Shown here: positions 32,886-45,800 of the stretch, in pieces
Numbering within the stretch: the stretch's first letter is position 1
Layout of the letters: the number at the start of each line of letters is the position of its first letter
Assembly (NCBI GenBank): GCA_916700875.1
Contig: CAKAKS010000062.1
Location: forward strand, 4,241,373 to 4,305,372
Source: Sebastes aleutianus
Taxonomy: Eukaryota; Chordata; Actinopteri; Perciformes; Sebastidae
Reading direction: 5' to 3'
Length of the DNA: 64,000 bases
Notes under the pieces: generated by a model
What the model saw: only the letters and a program-made list of their open reading frames with translations
Database searches by the model: none
Told to the model about the DNA's origin: nothing
Position numbers and translations under genes: made by a program

Positions 32886-34283
32886 TGTCATTGAGATTTC
32901 TGTAGATTAAAATTAAATCATGTTTCCTTTCGCCACCACAACCTTGTGTGAATACCTTCTGTGCCTTCTTTAGTCGTTTAGCTCTTCTGTTTGATACAAA
33001 CACCGGCAGTGTCTGCAGTAAAGTCTAGTAGGTAGTATGTGAGAGGCTTTAGTTCCTTCTGTGGGGAAACTGTAGGTTGTTACACAGCTCGTGTTTCATA
33101 TCTCAGATCAGTTTATAAACTCAGGTAAACATGGTTTTAGTACTGTCAGTAGTGGAAATGAAATGTCAGGAAACTGGAATAAACACAACATCAAATCCAG
33201 TCAGCAGTTAGTCCTTTAATATAAAACAGTAACAGAAAGATATGAGGCCACACCAAAGATGAAATCTTGTTAAAGTACAGGACATGTCAGTATTTTTAAA
33301 AGCTGTCCGTATAAATCAAATGAATGTTCCACATGTAGCCTATGACTGATGTCTGCCTAGACTCCGTGACTACCAAACACAGGTTTACACAGCAGGAGCT
33401 ATACAGCAACATTAAAGCCACTCCTGGATGCAGGAGACACGTCAACATGAACCATGCAGTATGAAGCCACACGAGTCCAGTACCTCTGAATACTTCATTC
33501 TTTGCCTTCCGTTTAATGAATAAGGGCACGAGGAGAGTTATCGAGATGGACAAAAGGGACACTGTTGGGTTTTTTTTTTTCTACTCTTTTGCTCAACAGT
33601 TCATAACCCCTGTGGCAGACGGAGGCAGATGGCAGCGAGTTATTATGACACAGAGGAAGACTGAGACAGACCAGCGCTGGATTGTCCTTTCCAAGCTAAC
33701 AAGTCCTCTTATACATGCAATCCATGGAGTGAGTCTGTGTGTGTGTGTGTGTATGTAGGTGGGGTGGTGGTTAGGGGGGTTAGAAAAGAGGTCAGGGAGG
33801 AGTATTAACAAGGTTTACAGCAGCATGTGTGTGTTGTGGACTTGGTCATGCAGTTCCTCCAACACCACCTGCTGTCAGAGTAACACAAAAGAGAATTCCA
33901 GCGGACCTTTTTATTTGGCAGAGCACTTCTCATAGAGACTTCTGTACACGTATTATCGGCGAATGATGAGAGTCCGGCTGGGTCACGGCTGAGCGCGACA
34001 CGCCACCCCCCGCTGCTGAACCCTCCGTAAAGACTGTCGAATGTTTCAAAAGAAGACACTAATTAGACGTGTGCGAGCAAAGCTTTGGCATTAAAACACC
34101 GGCTGTGTTATGTTCTATCTGTCACTGTCAACTGAGGATTTGAATTTATTGAAGTGATGTCATTATTTTGAGAAGGTGTATTGGATGGCGTCCAGTCTGT
34201 TGACTACGGTCTAGTCCATCTAGGTGTGGGGGGGTTTCAGCCTGCCCAGGTCCTCCTCTCAAAGTCCTCTGGCTCTTTGCTGT

Positions 34284-34345
34284 TCAGATATGATGAGAGT
34301 CCACAGCATCTGGGACTGATGCTGCCTCCAACGCGCTCACTGACG
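34284..34345 (-). CDS. Candidate last coding exon of stxbp4 (uncertain)
   Basis: Downstream of the last certain stxbp4 exon, which ends in phase 1, this segment follows an acceptor (CAACCCGCAG). It continues the phase for about 20 codons (SVSALEAASVPDAVDSHHI) to a TGA at 34284-34286, and an AATAAA on the minus strand lies at 34145-34150. The peptide has no resemblance to the WW domain expected at this end of the protein. It is listed only because splice site, phase, stop and poly(A) signal agree. Confidence 0.2.
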
Positions 34346-35125
34346 CTGCGGGTTGATCACAGGTGGACAGGAAAGACTTTCAGTTACGCTAACAGTCATC
34401 ATCATCATCATGTAACTCTGCATCACGTAAAAACAAGAGACAGTCTGGTGTTCCATGAACTGATGTATCAGCACTAGACAACATCCCAACCCCGTTCATT
34501 CTGGTATGCTGATGATGGTGACGTATGCTCATCTATTGAGCTAAAAAGCTGTTACAGCATGCACCTTTTGATATCAGGCACGTCACCTACATGCCATTTT
34601 GTCTGGAGAGTAGATCTATCAGTGAATCAACACTGACAGTTTCTCTAACCAGCCAATCAGAACAAATCTTTCACTTTCGCTTTCACAAAATAGCAAAATT
34701 TAATCCACAGACTGCCATGAAATTAGTGGAGCTTTCTTAGAGGAGAATTTAAAAAATGTTAACAGAGAAATTCAAAATAAATCAAATTAATAACAGACAA
34801 ATTGTCAGCATGTTGCTTGTTCCATCTGTCACTTTGATATTGTGGGATGTAATGAACAATATAACCTTTAGGAGACCTTTTTCTTTTGTATTAGACCTGT
34901 GGTTCCTAAACTGTCAGACACAGACCTGTGTAACTGATAACCTGTGTAACAATTATTAATTGCTGGACGGAGCCATCGATTATGTTATCAATGACATCGG
35001 TGCTTTTCCTGCTCTGACAAGTCAAAGTTTCTGCTGTGGAAAAAGGTCGGATTCATATGGGAACAATATATATATAAACGAGGGCTCTGATGCTGCAATG
35101 CTATCGTGCTATCAGATTAGCTAGA

Positions 35126-35654
35126 TTAAAGGTCCCATATCATGCCCATTTTCAGGTTCATACTTGTATTTTGTGTTTTTACTAGAACATGTTTACATGC
35201 TGTAATGTTCAAAAAAAACTTTATTTTCCTCATACTGTCTGCTTGAATATACCTGTATTTACCCTCTACTTGAAACGCTCCATTTTTGCTCATTTCAACA
35301 GAATTGCAACAGAATTGCAACAGAATTGCGTTGCTAGGCAACAGTTTGGGTCCATATTTACTTCCTGTCAGCTGATGTCATTCACATACACTGCAACCGG
35401 AAATAAACTGGGACACATTTAGAATGTTTACGTTTAAAACTGTGAAATGGTCTAAATATTGTACATTTGTGACATCACAAAATTACGGAAATCCTGACGG
35501 CTCTTTTCAAACGCGCAGTTTCTGAATACGGGCTGTGTGTATTTCTCCGTGGATTGAGCGTTTCGATACTTTCACAGTATTAGTAAAGCACTTAAACCTG
35601 CTTTATAATATAAAAGACATGAACACCTCACTTTTTACAATATGGGACCTTTAA
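35126..35654 (+). mobile_element. TTAA-flanked MITE, family copy 1
   Basis: Bounded by TTAA at 35126-35129 and 35651-35654. The inner ends AGGTCCCATAT and ATATGGGACCT are inverted repeats. It shares over 500 bp with 47544-48067 (inverted) and 62985-63501. Non-coding; the TTAA duplication points to piggyBac-type mobilisation. Confidence 0.92.
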
Positions 35655-35752
35655 CATTTATTTGGCTTCCAAAGTGGAGCATGACAGAAAATGTTTGGAC
35701 CTCTGAGCTACATCGTACCGCCTCAGAATAATTATATAGAATTATATATAAA

Positions 35753-35975
35753 CTAGAATTACCGCCCTGCGGTTGTATGCCTCTGTGTCAGTTTACATCC
35801 ACATCTGTCCAAAATGTCATCACTTCATCATTTTATCCTGTTAGCGACATTTGTGTGAAATTGTCATAATTAGCATATGAATTCTTGAGGCCAAAAAATG
35901 TGTTTTGTGAAGTTACGGTGACCTTTGACCTTCGACCACCAAATTCTAATCAGTTCAGCGCGGAGGCATAATAAA
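35753..35975. repeat. Interspersed repeat (family of 29410-29795)
   Basis: Inverse of the rrn3 intron copy: CAAAATGTCATCACTTCATC, GTGTGAAATTGTCATAATTA, GGTGACCTTTGACC. Ends AGGCATAATAAAACTAG. Confidence 0.8.
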
Positions 35976-36092
35976 ACTAGCCAAATGATTAATTGATTAC
36001 CAAATTTGGTTTCAGAATGAATCTCTTATCTTAATGGATCTACTAATTATCTCAGCTCCAGTGTGGTGTGTCCTGAGTACTCCGGTCTGTAC

Positions 36093-36751
36093 CTTTGTCA
36101 TCAGCAGTGGGGCTGCAGACTCCCGCCACCAGCTCTTTGGCCTCCACAGCCAGTTGGAAGGCGGAATCAGGAAGTTGTGACGGTGTGTCGGGGCTGTCGG
36201 TGGCTGGAGATGACCTGTTGCTCCTGATATACACAACACACACACACACACACACAGGAAGAGTGCTTACTGCAGGGTTCCTCACTAATAAATGGGATGT
36301 TGAGCAGTAGATGTTCAGAGTCGGTCTCTTACCCGCCTTCTCCTCCAAACAGGCTGGGTGTTGTCAGCACTTTGTGGACGTTCTGAGTACAGAGATAATA
36401 ATGTGAGAGCTGTGTATTGTTTTCTTTAATAACACTGAACACCGGTACGGACGTCAGCTCTTCATGTGACACCAAAACAAGGAACTCAAGGTCACAAAGA
36501 GAGAGAAGGTGGTGAAGTGAGAGCTGAAGGGGGGCTCTGATTTTAAAGCCTGAATGAGAGGCAGACTGGGACTCCTGTAGACCTGACCTGGAGACCCATC
36601 CAGGGCACTGGGCCTCATGTAAGACCTACTTATACGAAAAGATTGCTCCTTAAGTGGCACATATGAGGGATTTAACACAGCTTGTTGCATTCCAATTTTC
36701 TCCTACTTAGAATTTTCTCTTAAGCATGAACTTAGTGGTCGAGGCCTGTCA

Positions 36752-36819
<68 letters not shown>

Positions 36820-39800
36820 TGTACACTCCTTGACTTAAAGCTGCAGTGGGAAGAAATGGAGCGAATATGATTAAAAAAAGTTATTTTTAGAAAACGGTCA
36901 CTATATCCTGACAGTAGTGCATAAGACAGGTAATCGGGAAAAAAAAATCATTTGCCTCTGTGTCCTCCGGTGCTTCTAACGGCATCTGCAAGATTTCACA
37001 GACCGGAGGAAAACAAGCAGTCAGATCGTCTGGAGTCTACCGTCCAGCTGCTGTCTATGAGGGCCGGCTGTCAATGACTCGCGAACTCCGACCAAATGGT
37101 CAAACTAGGCAGCACTGATCAAATATGAATCAATATTCTGTTACTTTAATGTCTATTTCTCTCCTCAAATGTTTTCAGAAACATCTTGTAGTGTACTGTT
37201 TAGCTGTAAAATGAGAAAGTTTGTGACCCGGCAGCCATGTTGACATCAAGTTGAGGAAATACCAAGCACCGCCCACCAGCCGGAGCACAGCCAATAGAAA
37301 CGCTCTCTCTCTCTGAAATGACCTGTGATTGGTCAAAGCCTCCCGTCACAAGCTAGATTTTGTAAAGCCTGAAAACAGAGCCATGAGGAGGTGCAGAAGT
37401 CTAGTTTTCTCTCAGAACACTTGAATTACAATATGCTGAAAGGTTATTATGGAATTTTTGCCCAATGATGCCAAAAACATACTGACTACTGCCACTTTAA
37501 TGTTAAATTAATATTGTGTTCACCGTGTCAGTTTGATTTGCATCATTGCTGACATTTACTGTGAGGTTTGAAAACTAATTGTTTTTCTTGGTTGATTTTA
37601 TTGACATGATAAGGCAGCATTTCTGTAGTTGAAAGGAAAATGATCCGTCTGTCTAGCTCCTAGTGTAATGATGAATATTTCATTTCACATTCACTGACAG
37701 AGACCGGGTCACCTGACAAACACCATTCACTGAGGACACAGTGAATGAGTTCACTCATGCTTAGCTTAGCAGCTCCTGCATAACAGCAGCTTTGTGAATA
37801 GCTCTTACAGCAGAGGAACACTCCTAGCGGTGAGGTAAGATCCTTTGTGTGTACGGCCCCTGGTCTTCATTTTGTTCTAAATGCTCTTTCAAGAACAATT
37901 TCATGTCTCAATGTCACAATCTTCAGCCGGATTGCCTGTAATACCCACATGTATGACTCACAGACTAATCCCTCCTTCCTCAAAGGAAAACAGTGGACTA
38001 ATAGAGAAGGGGTCGGGGAGGTGAGACAAGTCCAGCTGTCTGTCTCTGTTGCAGGGAGCTGCAGTGTGTCTCTCAGCCACTGGGGGACAGACTGGCTCCA
38101 TAACAGTTTAGGGGACGGCAGATCATGGTCTTTTTGATTGGCTCAGACTGCATGAAGCGTCCCAGTCTGCATCGCTTAAGATGTGTGACAGAACACATGC
38201 TGATTGTCATGGAGTCAGCTCCCATCTATTGACAGTCGAGGTAATTCATTACTTTTATCAAACTCTAGGAATCATGTACCTGTGCAAAGCCCAGCAGTTT
38301 CTTGTTGGAGATCTCCAGGTGTTTCCTGCTCAGCTCCGACTTCCTCAGCTGGCAGTCGATATTGGTCAGCCTCTTGTTCATCTCCAGCACATCCTCCTGA
38401 TGAACACACATCAACAAACACTGTAGAAGCAGCAGCTTACACTTGACCTGGAGGGACTTCAGTATACTCTGTTCACCTGACGTCCGTCCTGGAAAAAATA
38501 TGTATCTCCAAACGTCAACTTTTCATCAGGTCAAGACAAACCGCCCCGTTTACAGCTCTGTGATGTTTTCAGATGATCCAAGGTGATTTTAAATGGTTTA
38601 TTTTCCTTAAGGAACACTTAATCCTTTAGTTTAAGGGTATATTGATAACGTTTTTTATGTAGACAAAACATTTTTTTTTTTTTAAATAATACTTCCACAG
38701 AGTTTTAAGAAAGTTGATGATTATAAGTATGGCTGTGAATTAATCATTTAAAAATGTTGACGGGTCCAAAAGGAAGGTTTTGTGTATCTCTGACGTTCGG
38801 TTCAAGGCAGTAACAATATGCTTTAAATTGTGTAATATAGTAATATAGTAAATATCCAAACCCTTTCCTCAAGTTTCTTTCAATGAGGTTGCAGGCTATA
38901 GTAGAATAGTACTTCTGCAAAAACTGCACTCTTCTGCGTGGATATTTGGTCGAGATGAGACTGAACGTTCATTGAGTTAATTTGACATACGCAGGCATCA
39001 CTTTTTGAAATTGAAATGAATCAATAAATGTGTATTTTTTTTCTTCTTTTGCAACCTCATCAGTCAGGGTTCCATCCAAATGTAGCGGACATTTGAAGTG
39101 AATTTATAGAATCAGAAAAAGAAAATACGATTCAATGCAAGTTTTCATCCACTACTGTTGATGTGAATATCAGGAGTTGGTTCATGAAGATAAATGCAGA
39201 TGTGTGTGCGGGAGCTGCTGGCCGTCCGCGGTGAGAAGGAAAAAAGCAGTAAATGATGGGATGAGACAACGTAGTGTAACGTTATACGGACATAACAAGG
39301 CTGCCGAATGAGAAAGGCATCCGCCGATACGTTACACGGAAACACACCGTGTTAATAATAAGCTGACCACCTCACGGTACCGCCAGCTGTGAGCTGTGAG
39401 CTGTGATCTGTTTTTAAAGTCATGAACCTTGGTGGAGCTCTGCACTCTCCGAGTGCCATTCTAGTTTACTCTGTTTCCATTGTACTGTGTCACATTACGT
39501 TTTTATTGATACCCTAATTTTTCCACCTCAGCCAGATTGGAGTTTCCACTCAGGATTTTTTACGCACAAATATTGATATAAAGCGCAAATATGCACTTCT
39601 TGTCCTCTACATAAATGCAACTACATAACAGCAACTTTAAATCTGGTCTTTATCAAAGGCAGGTCTGCAAAGACAAGCAAGGAGGGAACAAAGAGAAACA
39701 ATGAAGTGGTTCTGTATTTAAACTCATCTAACCATGTGACCATGTGACCATGTGACCGTGTACTCAACAGCTGTCACATTTGTTTTGGCCCTCGGAGGAG

Positions 39801-42800
39801 AACGGTGAAGAGGTTTCAAACGCTCGCTGTCCTCGTTTCTGTTATTCTCTCATCATCTTTGTGACTGGATGCTGCTTTGCCTCCCAGCTGATTCCTGCGA
39901 GGCTGCGTGCCAGTGTACAGCCAGAGGATTTACCACCTGAGATGAAAAAGGCCACAGGTAGTGAGGCAGTAAGCCTGAGAGCCAGAGGAAAATAAACATA
40001 AAGCCTTCTTTACATCAAAGCAGGCTGCTGCTGCTGCTGCTGGTGAAAACAGAGGCAGAGGCTCTGTGGCTCAGTCAGTTTGATGTGTTTCACAGTGATG
40101 GTGCTGCAGGGCCTCCAGCTCGTGACAGAGGATGGAGGGAGGACAGAAGAAAGGAAAAGCTTGGCTCAATGCTTTTTAAATCCCACACGATATCATCTGC
40201 GGTGAGAGGGTTCATGTCTGCACGGGCGATTGTTGGCTCTGCGTTTGAGTCCATACTAGCTGGAGAGGCTGCAGGTGATACAGGTGCTATGAACTTAAAG
40301 GGTAAAGGGGGTTATTAGTTGTACGTTAAGCGGCTGTACCGTTTCACAACGTGCAACTTAGACGTCGTTGCTACGGTGACTACAGAGATCACAGCTCTTG
40401 TTGTTCCTATGTGGTATCATAGGAACAACGAGAGCTGTGATTGGTCAGCTTCTGTTTCCTCTTACAACTTTCTGATATTAGCGGAGGTCGTTGAGAGCGA
40501 AGACAACATGAAGGAAGTGACACACATCTACAGTACACTGCAAATTCCCTGCTCACAACAAAGAACAAACAGGATCATTTGCTGGATTATAATAGTTTCA
40601 TTCCATACAGTGTGACCACATCCTCGAGAAAAAAATCCACCCAACAAGTTAACAGTTCACTAACTCCGTCTCTTCCTTCTATCTCAAGCTGCTATTCCAA
40701 AAGCTACAGACGAGCCCAACTTCTGAAAATGAAAAATAAGTCGAAACAGCAGTGTCACTTCCTTTTGACCTAGGACACAACCGCCAACCCACCTACTTAA
40801 TTTGCATATTGAGATTTGATCAAAATGTGAATAAGAATATTTCCCAGTATCCGGTGTAAATGTAAAGGCCTGTAATCAGAGGTCATGATCCAGATCCAGA
40901 TGCAGGTTAATATCAGATGGAAATGGTCACTAGACCACTTAAATCCAGCAGCAGAAGACATACCCACATCTTGAGTAAAAGTAGTAATAAAAAGTCCTGT
41001 ATAATTTCACCTTAATGGTAAATGGACTGTATTTATATAGCGCTTTACAACACAAGCCAACATTCACCCATTCACACACACATTCATACACTGGTGGCAG
41101 AGGCTGCCATGCAATGAGCCAACCTGCTCATCTGGAGCGAGAAACATTCACACGCACACTCACACACTGATGGCACAGCCTTCAGGAGAAATTTGGGGCT
41201 CGGTATCTACATTTTACAAGATTACATTGGACACGATCACGATAACGTTGGAATTTTTCTCTAATTTTTACTGAATTTTTACTGAAATTTACTGACACGG
41301 ATTTGTTGTTTGAAATGTAGCATTGCCAGGAAAAAATGTGTCCATAGTGAGTTCACTGTGTCCCAAACACATTTCCTATCGTCGACGGGTTGCCGTTAGT
41401 CTCGAGCCCTGATGGTACCTATAGTACCTGTGGTAGAAAAACGAGTCCTGTCACGTTTTCAGAATTTTGGCATCGACTTGGTACCGAAGTATTGGTTCTC
41501 GTGACATCCCTAGACCGTAGGGATCGAACCATCGACCTCCTGATTAGGGAACCACCGCTCTACCTCCTGAGCCACAGCCACCTTACTTAACATAATACTT
41601 TAAGCTACTATGAGAACTTTTATTTTGTGTTGATTTTGGTGGTTCTTGTGGACAAAAGTGGTAGTGTTTCCGAGCACTACTGTCAGATTTGACAGTCTGC
41701 CCTGTGCAGTCCTGGTTCTGGTTCTCCCGGGCCTCCCCCCGTGAGCTCAGACTGCAGGTCAAAGACGGAAGTGAAGCTGGATCTGGGTCTGAGACTGTTT
41801 CATAACCAGTTAAAGGTTCCTCACAGTAACTTTAAGTAAAAGTATCATCAGCAAAATATACTTGAAGTATGAAACATAACTAAGAAGTTTAATGCACTTA
41901 TTCAGAGTGTTATATTATTATTATTGGATTATTATTATTGATGTGCTAACATGTAATCAGTGTTTTAATGGTGCAGCTGGTTAATGTAAAGTCAATATCA
42001 ACTACTTTATATATTGTTGGGTATGTATTTTATTTCGCTTTGTGTGTTAATTCCAAATCTAGGAAGTAACTAAAAGTAAAAGTAAAAAGGACATCATTTC
42101 CTACTGAAATATACTATAAGAGTCGAAGTGGGAAATAATGTTAAACAGCACTAGTTAAATACTTGAGACTCACCTTGCTGGACTCCCCTCCTCGTGCTTG
42201 CCTCTTGCTGGTCAGCTGGTTCTTCAGGTCTCTGATCTCAGCCTCCAGCAGCTGGATGACCTCCTCGTAGTCCTGCTCGGCGCTGCTGGCCTGCCGCCCG
42301 CCCGCCTCGGCCTCCGCCACCTGCAGACGACTCTTCAGACGGGTGTTCTCCTCCACGGTCAAACATGCTTTCTGGGAAGGACAACAGAATGTTCGTTAGG
42401 TAAACATATATTCATATGTGGCTACGCGTTGGAATTGGCGATAAGTGAGCCATGCAGCGTGTCTCTACGGTCCTGGCTCGTCTCTCACCTCTGAGGTCTT
42501 CTGCAGCTCGTCCTCCAGGCTTTTCTTGCTGTGCTCCATGTCCTTCAGCATCACCTGCCAAGAGAGGCAGCAGATGAAGCCCAGGAGCTTTTATACAGCT
42601 GTAATCAGGTCAGAGGGTCCGAGCCTTCTGTGGCCCGGAGAGTAACACACAAAACAATTCCTTCTGCCCTCATTCATGTCCTTTCATTTGGTTACAATAT
42701 GACAAGTTGTTTTCCAACTGAGCTTTGGCCTGTTGGCTTAGTGCCACCTTACACTTCTCTCCCAAAGTCTCAGTCTTTGACCTGACACACACTAAAGTTG

Positions 42801-45800
42801 TAATCCTTAATAGTTTCATTCAACGTTGTATTTTTAAGGTAATTTAATCTGTAATTACTTCACTACTGAGGAGTTTTCATTCATTACATCTCCAAAAATG
42901 AACTACCATTATGAAAAGAATGTGAAGAAGTAACAGTTTTGACATTATGCCAAATATGTCAAAGTATTGTGCAGAGATATTGACTGCCAACTAGCACATC
43001 CTGTCTTGTAATACCACTTGCTCCAAGAGAGGCGATAGTGAGTCACTGTAGTGTCCAGTCCAACATGAGAGGACAAAGAAGTGAGAGGGCAATAATACAT
43101 CCGTAGTCTGTGTGTGTTTTGATAGTTTGTTTATTGGATAAAATCCAAAGTGACTCATACCCTCGCCTTGCCCTTCCCCCCCGCCGGGAGGCTGCTTCAC
43201 CGGGAGTAGAGCAGCTCGAATTCAGCCAGCGCAAACCCCAGCACCGGGGGGTCTGATCCCGGACCACCCCGACACTCCGCCGGTTCAGCAAACTTTATGT
43301 TGCTGTCGTTACACCGGTTAGACCCACCATGTCTGGGGTTTGTTCTAGCTGAATTCCAGTTGCTAACGTAAACTATAGGCTGACGCCACATGTGAAGATT
43401 AAAAGATAGCAGCGTTATTTTGACCGGCTCTCAGAGTTTCAGCAGTTTGGTTGAATCTTGTGTATTCTTGCCCTGCTTTTACTAGTTGGTATTTTTTAAA
43501 TAACTGCTGCACCTCCTCATGGCTCTGTTTTCAGGCCTTAAAAAATCTACTTTGACCAATCACAGGTCATTTCAGAGAGAGAGAGCGTTCCTATTGGCTG
43601 TGCTCCAACTGGTGGGCGGTGCTTAGTATTTCCTCAACTTGATCTCAACATGGCTGCCGGGTCACAAACTTTCTCATTTTACAGCTAAACAGTACATACA
43701 AGATGTTTCTGAAAACATTTGAGGAGAGAAATAGGCATTACAGTAACAGAATATTGATTCATATTTGATCAGTGCTGCCTAGTTTGACCGTTTGGTTGGA
43801 GTTCACGAGTGATTGACTCGTGACTCTCATAGATGGCAGCTGAATGGCAGACTCCTGAATGGCTACGATGCACCAAGATTAAAAATGAAGTGTTGTTCAC
43901 CTTGAGCTGCTTCATCTGGGTTTGCAGCTGCTTCACCTCTGTCTGAAACTGCTCCATCTCCTCACTGCTGTAGCTGCATTCTGATTCATATGTCTACACA
44001 CACACACACACACAGGATTAGTTAGTATTGACAACATGGCTATTGCTGGCGTGTAAGGGCCGTGAGGAGGGTGCTTACGGGGGAGTGGAAGGCAGACGTG
44101 TCCATCAAACTAGCTGCTTCGTGATAGGAAAACATGAAGGGACCCGCCCCTAAACCCAGCTCCTCCAGGCTCTCCTGAAAAACGTTCCGGGTGGCCTCCA
44201 CGAAGTCTGAGAGAGGACAGACAAACACAGACAAAAATCCCATTGATGACACCAAATAATACATCTCTTTTTTTCCCTGCAACGTTCTAAAACAGTTTTG
44301 TCTAAACAACAAATATCATTACATAACATTTGTAAAGGAGAGTTACAGGTACGGAGCAGAGAAATGTCTGCCTGGCTACAAACGGACACGGAGCTGCTTC
44401 ATGATTACGCAATGTGACACCACACCGAGGGACACAGCCAGTAAAGGGTCATGCAGCCGTCACACGGAGCCTGTGATTTGACAGGATCTCAACACAGATA
44501 TTTCACCTTGTTGTTGACACAACTGGAAGTGTGTGTGTGTGTGTTTTTGTGTGTGTGTTTCACCTCCGTAGGCCACGGTGCCTTGTGGGTCTGTGGTCAG
44601 ATTCTGTCTCAACTTCTTCCTCTTCTCTTCTGTGACATCCAACCCGAGGAAGGACAAAGCCTGCGAGACAGAGACAGAGAGATGAACAGATAGAAATACT
44701 TTTTTACCGCGGTGCCATTGCAACATCAAATAAGAAGAATAACTACGTGCTGTCAACTTACTGCGGCACTCTGCAGATTGTGGAGTTTATGTTATTTTAA
44801 AAATTACAAATCTTTTAACCTCTTAAGCCCTATAGGGTGCTGGAAGGTGTGGTTTGCTTAGACAGACATACCCAAAATAAATCAAGAATAGCTTCACAAC
44901 TACCAGGTCTACATGAATGATCTTGGTCTCTATGGATAGGTAAGACCTCAGAGAATTAATCCCCAGTGTCAGTAACATTGTGACTGTTACTATGCCTGAG
45001 TAAATTGTGATGAACCAAAGGAAACATTTAAATTTTGATCCTCGCCTAAAATGTTTTCTAGCTCAGACAGTGGATAACACCATTATAGCAGTGATGCCAT
45101 GCACAGAGATGCCACTGAATTCATTCAGCAACTCTTCGACTACAACTGCACCAAAGCAGATATAAATAACACAACACACCGGCTCTAAAATACTACTGAT
45201 GTCAACTACAGCAGGCTATTTGCACACAGTGGAGCCTTTGGCCATGACATTTACCCTGTGCATCATCACATTCTACCATTGTGCACAGTATAAAACCAAT
45301 AAAAACAACTAAATTGTATAATTTTGACTCCAAATGGAGTAGTTTTATTATAATAATGAAATATAATCAAGTAAAACTTAGATAATAACAAATAAGATCA
45401 ATAACTGTGTAAATAAGATAACAAGAAAGAATCCAAAGTCAAGTATGTACAATCAATATAAAAACGGTGAAAAATATTTTAAAGTTAAAAATACAATTTC
45501 TTGTGCGTTTTATTTTGTAACTAAAATATTGAAATCATTTTCATACAAACATTGTTTGGACAAAATACACTTGGAGAGTTGTTTTAGTCGCGTTAAGGCC
45601 TTGTCTTTTAGAAACAATGACCACCACAGCATTTTATGAAGTTTTTAAAGGCAGTGTTTTAACACAAAGCTCAGCCGAACCAGGTACCGGGTTCTTCGGG
45701 TAAAAGAGGTTAAATATTCTTAAAATCTTGGTCACTAGTTATTTTTTCATCAGTGTGGAGTACGACACACTCTTGTGTATCATGTTAGGTCAATGTATTC

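Larger units (their letters stand above)
31427..36092. other. Interval between rrn3 and stxbp4 3' ends
   Basis: Contains the rrn3 3' UTR with a (CA)16 tract (31950-31982) and a polyadenylation signal AATAAA at 32003-32008, an AT-rich degenerate array at 32500-32880, a TTAA MITE at 35126-35654, an interspersed repeat at 35753-35970, and the candidate stxbp4 last exon near 34.3 kb. No further gene is recognised. Confidence 0.6.
38397..42173. other. stxbp4 intron with repeats
   Basis: Largest holdings: a hairpin at 40388-40441, an interspersed repeat at 41015-41205 (partner of 23035-23285), and a SINE head at 41516-41582. The rest is unrecognised intronic DNA. Confidence 0.55.

Noticed and set aside
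33805..34059. Minus-strand frame tested as the missing stxbp4 WW exon
   Set aside because: It contains tryptophans but not the WW spacing or the Tyr/His/Thr pattern, and its splice phase does not fit.
41516..41582. tRNA gene on the minus strand
   Set aside because: Good A and B boxes, but the acceptor arms do not pair and it lies inside an intron as a SINE head.
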